Shown piece by piece: positions 50,618 to 59,043 of a stretch of DNA of 64,000 nt. Where the stretch lies: contig NZ_FNUC01000004.1 of NCBI RefSeq assembly GCF_900106035.1, forward strand, positions 3,385,722 to 3,449,721, written 5' to 3'. A model generated the notes under the pieces. That model saw nothing but the letters and a program-made list of their open reading frames with translations, did no database searches and had not been told where the DNA came from. The DNA is from Jiangella alba. GTDB taxonomy: Bacteria > Actinomycetota > Actinomycetes > Jiangellales > Jiangellaceae. Made by a program: the position numbers and the translations under genes. The number at the start of each line of letters is the position of its first letter. The stretch's first letter is position 1.

Positions 50618-52503
50618 GGCTCTCTCCTGGAACCCGATGACTTCACGACGGTGGGGAGTCCACCGGGGACGGCGGCTGACGGCCCGGCGGCCGCATCGGC
50701 CTCCGAGGTGCTACGGACAGCCTCAGACGCGACGGGGACCGTCCGCGTCATGGTGACCCGATCGGCGCTCGGCGCATCGGGTCTGGAGCGATCTCGGCGC
50801 CGGCGATTCGAACGGCTGATCACCCGGACCGCCAGGCTGCCGACGACGAACAGTGCCAGCAGGGCGCCGAGGAGGATGACGAACAGGGCGGCCGCCTGGG
50901 AGGTCTCGCCCTGGCTGTGGAGGTTGTAGACGACCAGGGGAACGGTCGCGCTGTCGGTCGTCGACAGCAGCATCGGGATGGTGAGGTTCCCCGAGACCAG
51001 GATCGCGACGAGGAACCAGCCGGCCAGAAGGCTCGGAGCGATCAGGGGAACCACGATGCTGAAGAACATCCGTACCGGGCGTGCGCCGCTGACCCGGGCG
51101 GACTCCTCGAGTTCACGCCCCACCTGGCGCAGCGCCGGCTGCACCGCGCGGGTGGCCAACGGCACGGCCGAGATCATGAGACCGATCACGACGATGCCCA
51201 GCGAGCCGTACATGCTGCGCAGCCCGGGGATGCTCACGAACAACCAGGCGATGCCCAGGGCGAGGATGATGCCCGGCATGGCGAACGGGAGCCAGGTCAT
51301 CACCTCCAGCGCCCTGCGCAGGCGACTGCGGCTGTGCGTGATCGCGTAGCTGATCAGCAGCGTCATCAGAATGGCGCACAGGCCGCCGACGAAGGCGACG
51401 ATCGCCGTGGTGCGCAGCGCCGCCGTCGTGGTGGGTTCGCTGAACAGCAGCTGGTAGTTGATCGTCGAGTACACGCCGCCGCCGAGGTACGGCTGGAAGC
51501 TGCCCGCGACCAGCTGGGCCAGGGGGAGTACGACGGCGAGCGTGACGTAGCCGACGATGAGCAGCGTGCCCGCCCAGCGCCAGTTGCCGATCGACCAGCG
51601 GTCGGTGCGGTCGTTCTTTCCGGTGACGGTGGTGAAGTCGCGGCTTCCCAGGATCCGCCACTGGAGCACGACGAGGACCACCACGACGACGGCGAGCAGC
51701 AACGACAGCGCTCCCGCGGCGCCGTAGTCCGCCGGAGTCCGGTCGCGGATCTGGCTGAAGATCTCGGTGGCGAACACGTCGATGCCGGCCGGCGTGCCGA
51801 GCAGCAGCGGCACGTCGAAGAACTCGAGGCCCGCGACGAAGCTGAGGATGCACACGCCCAGCAGCGACGGCCCGAGCAGTGGCACGTCGACACGGAGGAA
51901 GGTGCGCAGGCGACCGGCGCCGAAGACCCGTGAGGCCTCTTCCAGGCTGCGGTTCATGGCCATCAGGGGGCCGAGCAGGAGGAAGTAGGCGAACGCGGTC
52001 GACTTCAGCGAGGTGACCACGACGATGCCGCTCCAGCTGTAGGTGTCCCACAGCGGCCCTTCGGCTCCGGTGAGGTCCTGCCAGAAGCTGTTGATGGTGC
52101 CGATCCGGGGGTTGCCCAGCATCGCCCAGCTGATGCCGTAGAACAGCGGTGGGAGGGCGATGACCAGCATCATCGACGGTGTGACCAAGCGCCGCAGCGG
52201 GGTGTCGGTCCGGGCGACGATGAAGGCGAGCAGCAGCCCGGTGGTGGTGGAGATGACCATGACACCCAGGGCCAGCACCACCGAGTCGCCGAGCACCGCG
52301 TACGTGCCGGCGTCACCGTAGGCGCGGCGGAACGCGTCGAACGACCACTGCGCGGGCCGGCCGGGGGTCGCGTCCCGGAGCGCGCCGACGGCCAGCATCA
52401 CGACGGGCATCGCGAACAGGAAGAAGGCGACCACCGTCAGGAGCAGCATCGACCGCCGGCTCGAGAACGGGCCGGTGGAGGGCTCCCGAAGCCTGCCGAG
52501 CAT
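50614..52503 (-). CDS. Fused ABC permease, FbpB type (two membrane domains)
   Basis: This 629-residue permease holds two BPD_transp_1 domains in one chain with ~12 membrane helices. Two EAA loops are visible: EEASRVFGAGRLRTFL with VDVPLLGPS, and EESARVSGARPVRMFF with VVPLIAPS. The final ~60 residues are a hydrophilic Arg/Ser/Ala tail. This architecture is typical of Fe(III)-type importers. Two tandem ATG codons occur; 52503 has AGGAGG at better spacing than 52506. It partners the binding protein (49,508) and the ATPase (46,299). Confidence 0.9.
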   Translation of the reverse strand: MLGRLREPSTGPFSSRRSMLLLTVVAFFLFAMPVVMLAVGALRDATPGRPAQWSFDAFRRAYGDAGTYAVLGDSVVLALGVMVISTTTGLLLAFIVARTDTPLRRLVTPSMMLVIALPPLFYGISWAMLGNPRIGTINSFWQDLTGAEGPLWDTYSWSGIVVVTSLKSTAFAYFLLLGPLMAMNRSLEEASRVFGAGRLRTFLRVDVPLLGPSLLGVCILSFVAGLEFFDVPLLLGTPAGIDVFATEIFSQIRDRTPADYGAAGALSLLLAVVVVVLVVLQWRILGSRDFTTVTGKNDRTDRWSIGNWRWAGTLLIVGYVTLAVVLPLAQLVAGSFQPYLGGGVYSTINYQLLFSEPTTTAALRTTAIVAFVGGLCAILMTLLISYAITHSRSRLRRALEVMTWLPFAMPGIILALGIAWLFVSIPGLRSMYGSLGIVVIGLMISAVPLATRAVQPALRQVGRELEESARVSGARPVRMFFSIVVPLIAPSLLAGWFLVAILVSGNLTIPMLLSTTDSATVPLVVYNLHSQGETSQAAALFVILLGALLALFVVGSLAVRVISRSNRRRRDRSRPDAPSADRVTMTRTVPVASEAVRSTSEADAAAGPSAAVPGGLPTVVKSSGSRREP

Positions 52504-54188
52504 CATTCCTCCTTTGCCGAGGTCATCAGTTCCACCAGCGACGGACCGCGCGGCTGCGAGGCGCGTCCGATCGCGGCGCCCACCCCGTCCGGCGTCAGGA
52601 CGCGTTCGCTGTGCAGCCCGAACCCGCCCGCGATCTGGGCGAGGTGCGGCCCGCTGAGGTCCGTGCCCAGCCAGTCGCCGCGGCGTACCGCCTCGCCTCC
52701 GAATCTCCCGAGGGCGAGGCCCACCGCCGCGAAGGCCTCGTTGTTCAGCACCACGAAAGTGACCTGGGCTCGATACCGCTGCGCCGTCCACAACGCGGGC
52801 AGCCCGAACTGGAAGACGCCGTCGCCGAGAAATGCCAGGACCCGGCGTTCCGGCTGGGCCAGCGCCACCCCGATCGCCGCGCCCAGACCCCACCCGAGCG
52901 AACCGGAGGAGGTGGTCAGGACCTGGTCGGGGCGGGTCTGGGGAAGGGCCCCGAGCAGGGCCGGGCCGGCCGTCGTCGCGTCGATGACGTAGTTCTCGTC
53001 ACCGGTGAGGGATTCGACCAGGGGTCGCACCCAGCCGGTGAGATCGCGGTGCGCGGGCGAGCCGTGTGGACTCAGCGAAGGGCCGGAGCCGCTCGTCGGC
53101 GCCGGCGTCCGGGCCGGTGTCGTGGCCGGTCGTGGACCGAGTGCGTCGAGGAGGTCGCGCACCACCTCTTCGGTGTGCCCGACCAGGGCGTGGTCCACCT
53201 CGTGCAGCCGGCCGATGCGGCTCGGGTCGACGTGGACGTGCACGACCCTCGCCGCGGCGGGCAACGCCGGGCCACCGTTGACGTCGAACTCCCGGAAGAC
53301 CTGGCATCCGACGAAGACGACCGCGTCGGCGTTCGCGACCGCTGGATGCCTCGCGTCGTAGCTGCCCTGGAAACTGGGGTGCCGCGTGGGGTAGCTGGAT
53401 CGCTCGAACCCGCGGCGGTCCTCATGGAGCACCGTCGCGTCGAGACGCTCCGCCAGCGCGACCACGAGATCGCTCGCGCCGTGTCGGGCGACCTCCCCAC
53501 CCGAGACGAGGACGGTGCGGGTCGCCCCGGTGAGCAGGTCCGCCACACCGCGCAGTTCCGCCCGCGACGGACGGCTGCGGCGCGGACCCGGCAGCGGGCG
53601 TGGGTATCGCGGGTCGACGGGATCGGTCGTCTCCAGCAGCTCTTGCGGCAGGCCCAGCCACACCGGTCCGGCCGGCTCGGCAGTCGCGATGCCCAGGGCC
53701 CGCTCGAGGTCGGCCGGCAGGGAGTCCGCCGATGCGGGCACGCGGTCCCACTTGACGAGGTCGCGAAGCCCGAGGTCGGGATGGGGAAGCGTGGTGAACC
53801 CGTCGCGGCCCGCGAGTACCGACGGCTTGAGCCCGTTCAGGACGAGCACCGGTGCGTAGGCGATCCGCGCGGCGGACAGATGCGACAGCACATTGGCGAG
53901 GCCGACGTTGGTGTGCACGTACACGACGGCCGGCCTGCCGCTGAGCCGTGCCTCCGCGTCGGCGGCCGCCATCGCCGTCGACTCGTGGCTGACGAGGACG
54001 AGCTCGATGTCGTCCCGGCCCACGAAGGCGTCGAGCATGGCGGCCTCGGTGCTGCCGGGGCAGCAGTAGACCCGTGTGACGCCCCAGGCGACCAGGATGT
54101 CGAGCACCTGCCGGGTGACCGGCGTGCCGCCGAGCTCGCCGACGGCGACGTTCGCGCTGCCGGGTTCCGTATCGGCTGTGGTTCTCAT
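52503..54188 (-). CDS. Thiamine-diphosphate enzyme, benzoylformate decarboxylase-like
   Basis: This 561-residue three-domain ThDP enzyme matches MdlC-type decarboxylases more than acetolactate synthase. PGSTEAA holds the Ser equivalent to MdlC Ser26, SHESTAMAAADAEAR the activating Glu, and VHTNVGLANVLSHL a His at the MdlC His70 position. The ThDP-binding GDGVFQFGLPALWTAQRY and LNNEAF are intact. MdlC decarboxylates benzoylformate to benzaldehyde. A second active-site His of MdlC is not evident. I infer an aryl-glyoxylate or similar 2-oxoacid substrate. AGGAG precedes the ATG, and it overlaps both neighbours. Confidence 0.82.
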   Translation of the reverse strand: MRTTADTEPGSANVAVGELGGTPVTRQVLDILVAWGVTRVYCCPGSTEAAMLDAFVGRDDIELVLVSHESTAMAAADAEARLSGRPAVVYVHTNVGLANVLSHLSAARIAYAPVLVLNGLKPSVLAGRDGFTTLPHPDLGLRDLVKWDRVPASADSLPADLERALGIATAEPAGPVWLGLPQELLETTDPVDPRYPRPLPGPRRSRPSRAELRGVADLLTGATRTVLVSGGEVARHGASDLVVALAERLDATVLHEDRRGFERSSYPTRHPSFQGSYDARHPAVANADAVVFVGCQVFREFDVNGGPALPAAARVVHVHVDPSRIGRLHEVDHALVGHTEEVVRDLLDALGPRPATTPARTPAPTSGSGPSLSPHGSPAHRDLTGWVRPLVESLTGDENYVIDATTAGPALLGALPQTRPDQVLTTSSGSLGWGLGAAIGVALAQPERRVLAFLGDGVFQFGLPALWTAQRYRAQVTFVVLNNEAFAAVGLALGRFGGEAVRRGDWLGTDLSGPHLAQIAGGFGLHSERVLTPDGVGAAIGRASQPRGPSLVELMTSAKEE

Positions 54189-55468
54189 TGCGGCTCCTCG
54201 TTCCGCTCGCGCGTACCGGCACCCGGCAGGGACGCGGACGGGTCCGGGGCGGGAGACCGGGTGGTCGCGACCTTGAGATAGCGACCCGTGATGGCTTGTG
54301 CTTCCGCCTCCGTGACGATGTCAGACATCGTGCGCACCGGAGCGTCCCCGCTGCGCTCGTAGACGGTTCGAAGGATGGCATCCGGCGGTTCGGCGCGATT
54401 CATCCGCACCACCGCGGCGGTCACCTGCCGCCGTTCGTCCTCGTACGCGGCGAAGGCCTGCGCCGTGTCGTCCGTTCGGGCCAGGTGCCGGGCGAGGGCC
54501 TCCGCGTCGAGGATGGCCTGACCGGCTCCGTTGGACCCTCGCGGCACCATCGGATGGGCGGCGTCGCCCAGCAGCGTCAGCCGCCCGCGGCTCCAGAACG
54601 GGAGCGGGTCCTGGTCGATCATCGGATATTCGAGGATCTGCTCGGACCGCCCGAGGAGCTGCGGAACGTCGAGCCAGTCGAAGCGCCAATCGGCGAAACG
54701 GCCGGCGAAGTCCGCCAGTTGCCCCCGGCGCTGCCAGTCGCGCTCGCCCCGCCGCGGCATCTCGATCTCCGCGACCCAGTTGACGAGTTGCAGGCCATCG
54801 GGCAGGCCGGTGCGGATGGGGTAGGTGACCAGCTTGCCGGGCTGGAGCCAGCCGGCCCGGACCATCGTGGCGCCACTCAGGAAGCCCGGGTGGGCGGCCA
54901 CTCCCCGCCACATCATCACCCCGGAGTAGCGTGCGGGTCCTTCGTCCGGATGCAGCGTCTTGCGGATCACCGAGTGAATCCCGTCGCAGCCGACGACGGA
55001 CTCGGCGACGACCGGGTCGAGCGGGTCACCGTTGTCGTCGACGAACCGGAGCTCGACGCGGTCGCCGACCTCCCGGACGCGGTCGAGGCGGCTGTTCGTC
55101 ACGATGACGTCGGAGCCGCAGCGACGCCGTACCGCGTCCACCAGGAGGGAGTGCAGGTCGCCGCGGTGGATGGAGTACTGCGGATGGTCGTGCCCCGCCC
55201 ACCGGCCGGCCGGCTCGGTGAAGATGTGCTGACCGAAACGGTTGTAGAAGGCCGCCTCGCGGGTCAGCACCGCCCGGTCCGTGAGCTGCTCCTCGAGCCC
55301 GAGCCCGGCCAGGACCGCCGAGGCATGCGGCAGCACGTTGATCCCGACGCCCAGTGCCTGCAGGCGAGGTGCCGCCTCGTAGATCAGGCTCCGGATGCCG
55401 TGCCGCTCCAACTCCAGCGCCAGCACCAGGCCCCCGATGCCGCCACCGACTATGGAAACGGTTCTCAC
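54185..55468 (-). CDS. FAD-dependent monooxygenase (salicylate hydroxylase/PhzS-like)
   Basis: This 427-residue class A flavin hydroxylase is the first gene of the 17-gene operon. Motifs are SIVGGGIGGLVLALELER (FAD), the DG segment VVGCDGIHSVIRK, and LTLLGDAAHPMVPRGSNGAG (GD motif). The GSNGAGQAILDA block resembles the PhzS subgroup. It would hydroxylate, possibly with decarboxylation, an aromatic acid. Forming gentisate from a hydroxybenzoate is one possibility, since gentisate enzymes are encoded later. A GTG start has GGGAGG seven bases upstream. The divergent IclR gene and its operators lie directly upstream. Confidence 0.87.
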   Translation of the reverse strand: MRTVSIVGGGIGGLVLALELERHGIRSLIYEAAPRLQALGVGINVLPHASAVLAGLGLEEQLTDRAVLTREAAFYNRFGQHIFTEPAGRWAGHDHPQYSIHRGDLHSLLVDAVRRRCGSDVIVTNSRLDRVREVGDRVELRFVDDNGDPLDPVVAESVVGCDGIHSVIRKTLHPDEGPARYSGVMMWRGVAAHPGFLSGATMVRAGWLQPGKLVTYPIRTGLPDGLQLVNWVAEIEMPRRGERDWQRRGQLADFAGRFADWRFDWLDVPQLLGRSEQILEYPMIDQDPLPFWSRGRLTLLGDAAHPMVPRGSNGAGQAILDAEALARHLARTDDTAQAFAAYEDERRQVTAAVVRMNRAEPPDAILRTVYERSGDAPVRTMSDIVTEAEAQAITGRYLKVATTRSPAPDPSASLPGAGTRERNEEPQ

Positions 55469-55520
55469 GTGCGTCCTCCCAGCTCGTCTCGTCCAGCGTG
55501 CGGTTCACGTTACCGACGTG

Positions 55521-55568
55521 TTTCCGGCATGCGGGCAAAGCTGTTACGATTTCCCGGTATGCGGGAAA
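55521..55568. promoter_or_regulatory. Two IclR-type operators between iclR and the aromatic operon
   Basis: TTTCCCG-GTATG-CGGGAAA (55550-55568) is a perfect 7-5-7 palindrome that spans the iclR start codon. A second copy, TTTCCGGCATGCGGGCAAA (55521-55539), shares GGYATGCGGG and the TTTCC/AAA ends, 29 bp away. A -10 TACGAT (55545-55550) precedes the iclR ATG by only eight bases, so the message is nearly leaderless. Binding would control both directions. Confidence 0.75.
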
Positions 55569-56302
55569 CGCTCAGCTCCGTCGTCAACGCCGTTCGTCTC
55601 GTGCAACTGCTCGCCGAACGCGGCCACCTGCGGGTCACGGAGGCCAGCAAGGCGCTGGGAATCAGCACGTCCACCAGCCATCGACTGCTCACCACGCTGG
55701 TGGACGAGGGTTTCGTGGAGCGCGATCGCGTCACCAAGGACTACCGGCTGGGCCGGGTGCTGGTCGAGATCGGCCTCGCCGCCCTGGGCGATCTCGACAT
55801 TCGCCGGTCCGCGCACCATCACATGGCTCGACTCGCCGCCCGGCTGGACGAGACCGTGCACCTGCTGGTGCTCCAGGGGGCCGGGGCGCGGTTCATCGAC
55901 GGTGTCGAGAGTCAGCAGCTGGTCCGGGTGACCATACGGACAGGCACCCTGCTGCCGGCGCATGCCACCTCAGGGGGGAAGGTGCTCCTGGCCGAGATGC
56001 CGCGCAAGGAACTGGAACGTCTCCTCAGCGTCGACCTGCCGGCGGTCACCGACCAGACCATCCACGCCCTCCCGGACCTCGTCGAAGAGTTCGAGGAGAT
56101 CCGCAGGCTCGGTTACGCCCTCAACCGCGGTGAGAGCGACCAGGCGCTGCGAGCCATCGCCGTCCCGATCCGCGACGGCGCCGGACGTGCCGTGGCCAGC
56201 CTCGCCATCAGCGTGCCCACCGCTCGCGGCAAGATCAGCCGCCTTCGTGGCTTCGTCGAACCGCTCCAGCAGACCGCCGCGGCCATCTCCAAGGACCTCT
56301 GA
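55559..56302 (+). CDS. IclR-family transcriptional regulator
   Basis: This 247-residue regulator has an N-terminal winged helix (TEASKALGISTSTSHRLLTT, ~residues 25-60) and a C-terminal effector-binding domain (residues ~75-245, with HATSGGKVLLAEMP and LNRGESDQALRAIAVPI). IclR proteins commonly control aromatic and glyoxylate catabolism and bind small acids. It is divergent from the aromatic operon and has two matching operators over the shared control region, one covering its own start. Activation or repression cannot be told from the sequence. Confidence 0.92.
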   Translation: MRETLSSVVNAVRLVQLLAERGHLRVTEASKALGISTSTSHRLLTTLVDEGFVERDRVTKDYRLGRVLVEIGLAALGDLDIRRSAHHHMARLAARLDETVHLLVLQGAGARFIDGVESQQLVRVTIRTGTLLPAHATSGGKVLLAEMPRKELERLLSVDLPAVTDQTIHALPDLVEEFEEIRRLGYALNRGESDQALRAIAVPIRDGAGRAVASLAISVPTARGKISRLRGFVEPLQQTAAAISKDL

Positions 56303-56356
56303 GGTCGTGACCAGCGTCGACGCACTGACCGCCTGGCGGATCGGCCTCGCGGCGAT

Positions 56357-57763
56357 TCAGTAGGAGATGGTGACCGACTTCAGCTGCGTGTAGTGGAACA
56401 GCGCCTCGACGCCCTTCTCGCGGCCGTACCCGCTGTTCTTGTGCCCGCCGAAGGGCGTCTGCACGGCACCGGTCGACCAGGAGTTCACGAACACCTGGCC
56501 CGCTTCGATCGCGTCGGCGACCCGGAGTGCCCGGCCGATGTCCCTGGTGAACACGCCGGCGACGAGGCCGAACTCGGAGTCGTTGGCGAGGCGAATCGCC
56601 TCCGCCTCGTCCGTGAAGGGCATCACGACGAGGACCGGACCGAAGATCTCCTCACGAGCGATGCGCATGTCGTTGCGCACCTTCGTATAGACCGCGGGAG
56701 TGACGAAGCCGCCTTCGGCACCTGCGGGTCCGCCCAACGCGGCGTGGGCGCCTTCCTCCTCGGCGAGGTGCAGATAGCGCCGCACCTGATCGAACTGGGC
56801 CGGAGTGATCATCGGGCCGATGTCCGCACCGGCGCGCACCTCGGCGGCGAGCGCGACCACTCGCGCCACGAGGTCGTCGTGGACGTCCTCCTGGACGAGC
56901 AGCCGCGTGCCCGCCGAGCAGACCTGTCCCGCGTTCGTGCAGAACGCACGGACGACCTCCCGCGCGGCGAGGTCCAGGTCGGCGTCGCCGAACACCAGGC
57001 CGGCCGACTTGCCGCCGAGTTCGAGGGTCAACGGAATGATCCGCTCCGCCGCGATCCGCCCGATCACTCGACCGGTCCGGACCGAGCCGGTGAACGCGAC
57101 CTTCCGGACGGCCTCATGCCGCACGATCGCCTCGCCCACCTCGGTCCCGGACCCGAGGACGACATTGAGCACGCCCGGGGGGAGCCCGGCTTCGGCCGCG
57201 ATGCGGGCCAGCAGGATGGTCGTCTGGCAGCTGACCTCGGCCGGCTTCAGGACGACGGTGTTCCCGGTGGCGAGCGCCGGCGCCACCGCGCGAGCCGCCT
57301 GGTTCAGCGGGAGATTCCACGGCGTGATGACGCCGACGACGCCGTACGGCTCGCGTCGGGTGAAGTTGTGCTGGTCGTGCTGGACGTCGATCACGTCGCC
57401 GACCGGCAGGTTCACCAACCCCGCGTAGAACTCGAAGTACGCGGCGGAGTTCTCGATCTCGCCCAGCGCGGTATGGCGTGGCTTGCCGGTGTCCTGGATC
57501 TCCAGATCGGCAAGCGCCGAAGCGTGCTCGCGGATCCCGTTGCCGATGGCGGTGAGGATCCGTCCTCGCTGGGCCGAGGGGTGGTGTCTCCAGCTCGCCG
57601 TCGCCTCCGCCGCCGCCCGGGCGGCGGCGTCGACATCGGCGGCGGCGCCGGCGGCCACGTCGACCGTCGGCCTGCCGGTCGCCGGGTCGACGCCGCGCAC
57701 ATATGAACCTGTCGACGGGGGGACCGCAACCCCGCCGATCCAGTTGTCGAGACGCTTGATCAT
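56357..57763 (-). CDS. NAD(P)-dependent aldehyde dehydrogenase
   Basis: This 468-residue ALDH has WNLPLNQAARAVAPALA, KPAEVSCQT, TFTGS-type AFTGSVRTG, catalytic Glu in TLELGGKSAG and Cys in NAGQVCSAGTRL. It resembles betaine-aldehyde/benzaldehyde-type enzymes. It is the last gene of the E1-E2-ALDH operon, 14 bases after the E2 stop, and convergent with iclR. The ATG at 57763 lacks a clear SD. The pairing with a 2-oxoacid dehydrogenase suggests an aldehyde is oxidised to an acid that enters the same route. Confidence 0.9.
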   Translation of the reverse strand: MIKRLDNWIGGVAVPPSTGSYVRGVDPATGRPTVDVAAGAAADVDAAARAAAEATASWRHHPSAQRGRILTAIGNGIREHASALADLEIQDTGKPRHTALGEIENSAAYFEFYAGLVNLPVGDVIDVQHDQHNFTRREPYGVVGVITPWNLPLNQAARAVAPALATGNTVVLKPAEVSCQTTILLARIAAEAGLPPGVLNVVLGSGTEVGEAIVRHEAVRKVAFTGSVRTGRVIGRIAAERIIPLTLELGGKSAGLVFGDADLDLAAREVVRAFCTNAGQVCSAGTRLLVQEDVHDDLVARVVALAAEVRAGADIGPMITPAQFDQVRRYLHLAEEEGAHAALGGPAGAEGGFVTPAVYTKVRNDMRIAREEIFGPVLVVMPFTDEAEAIRLANDSEFGLVAGVFTRDIGRALRVADAIEAGQVFVNSWSTGAVQTPFGGHKNSGYGREKGVEALFHYTQLKSVTISY

Positions 57764-57777
57764 GGAGTGTGCCTGCC

Positions 57778-59043
57778 TCAGATCAGGAGACGTACGGGAT
57801 CTTCGATGAGCTCGACGAAGGCGCTCAGCCACGCTGCCGCGGTGGCGCCGTCGAGAGTCCGGTGATCGACGGACAACGTCACCGTCATCGTGTCCGCCGG
57901 CCGCACGTCGTCGCCGTCGACGACCGGGCGACGGGCGATCGTCCCCACCGCCAGAATGCCGGCGTGAGGTGGGTTGATGATCGCCGTGAACTCCTGAACC
58001 CCGAACATCCCGAGGTTGGTCACGGCGAACGTGCCACCCTCCAGCTCCCGCTGGTGGAGCCGGCCCGTGCGAGCACGTTCGGTGAGGTCACGGGTCGCCG
58101 CCGCGAGCACGGAGATCGGCATCGAACCCACGTCCCGTACGACCGGTGTCATCAACCCGCCCTCGACCGCGACGGCGATCCCGATGTCCACCGTCGAGAA
58201 GACGCGGACGGCGGTCTCCGTCCAGATGGCGTTCGCCGCCGGGACCGCTCGCAGCGCCCCCGCGGCCGCCTTGACCACGAGATCGTTGATCGTGACGGGG
58301 GTCGGCGACGACTGATTGATCCGCCGCCGCAGCTCGGTCAGCGCCGAGACCTCGCACTCGGCGCGAAGGTAGAAGTGCGGGACATGTTGCTTGCTCTCCG
58401 TCAGGCGCCGCGCGATCAAGCGGCGCATCGGTGTGTGCTCGACCTCCGTGTAGGCCACCGGAGCCTCGTCGTGCGCCTTCGCCGCGGCGGCGTCGCCGTC
58501 GACGCGTGCCACCACCGGCTCGGCGGAGTCGCGGTGCGGGCTCGCGTCGTACCGGTCGAGGTCGCGGCGGACGATGCGGCCGCCGGGCCCGCTGCCGTCG
58601 ATGCGGCTGAGGTCGATGCCCTTCTCGCGCGCGAGTCGACGTACGAGCGGGCTCATGAACCTGCGGGACGGATGGTCCTGCGCCGCGGCCTGCTCCGGCG
58701 CCGGGGCCGGCGCCGGCGCCGCGGGCGCCCCGGCCCGCTCCGCGTCCCGATCCAGGTCGACGACCTCCCCTCGGACCGCCCGCATCGCCTCCTCCACCGA
58801 CTCCGAGGCCTCGGCGAGGACTCCGATCACCTGGCCGACCGTGGCCGACTGGCCCTCGGCGACGAGGAGCCCGGCGAAAACGCCGCCGTGCTCTGATTCG
58901 TAGTCGACGACGGCCTTCTCGGTCTCGATCTCAGCGACCGGCTGTCCGACCTCGACCTGCTCACCCGGCTGGACCAGCCACGTCTGGATCGCGGCCTGGG
59001 CGGAATCGGCCGCGATGGCCGGCATCCGAAGCGCGTGCGCCAT
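57778..59043 (-). CDS. 2-oxoacid dehydrogenase E2 (dihydrolipoyl acyltransferase)
   Basis: This 421-residue acyltransferase has one lipoyl domain (residues 1-75, lipoyl Lys43 in EIETEKAVVDYES), an Ala/Pro-rich linker, a peripheral subunit-binding domain (MSPLVRRLAREKGIDLSRI) and a catalytic domain (~190-421) with LSVDHRTLDGATAAAWL carrying the active-site His/Asp. It accepts the acyl group from E1 and transfers it to CoA. It overlaps the E1 stop by one base (TGATG). No E3 gene is nearby, so E3 must come from elsewhere. The acyl specificity is not readable. Confidence 0.92.
   Translation of the reverse strand: MAHALRMPAIAADSAQAAIQTWLVQPGEQVEVGQPVAEIETEKAVVDYESEHGGVFAGLLVAEGQSATVGQVIGVLAEASESVEEAMRAVRGEVVDLDRDAERAGAPAAPAPAPAPEQAAAQDHPSRRFMSPLVRRLAREKGIDLSRIDGSGPGGRIVRRDLDRYDASPHRDSAEPVVARVDGDAAAAKAHDEAPVAYTEVEHTPMRRLIARRLTESKQHVPHFYLRAECEVSALTELRRRINQSSPTPVTINDLVVKAAAGALRAVPAANAIWTETAVRVFSTVDIGIAVAVEGGLMTPVVRDVGSMPISVLAAATRDLTERARTGRLHQRELEGGTFAVTNLGMFGVQEFTAIINPPHAGILAVGTIARRPVVDGDDVRPADTMTVTLSVDHRTLDGATAAAWLSAFVELIEDPVRLLI

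Noticed and set aside
52503-54188. Acetolactate synthase
   Set aside because: The Ser, Glu and His motifs and the ALWTAQRY block match benzoylformate decarboxylase better, and no regulatory subunit gene is adjacent.
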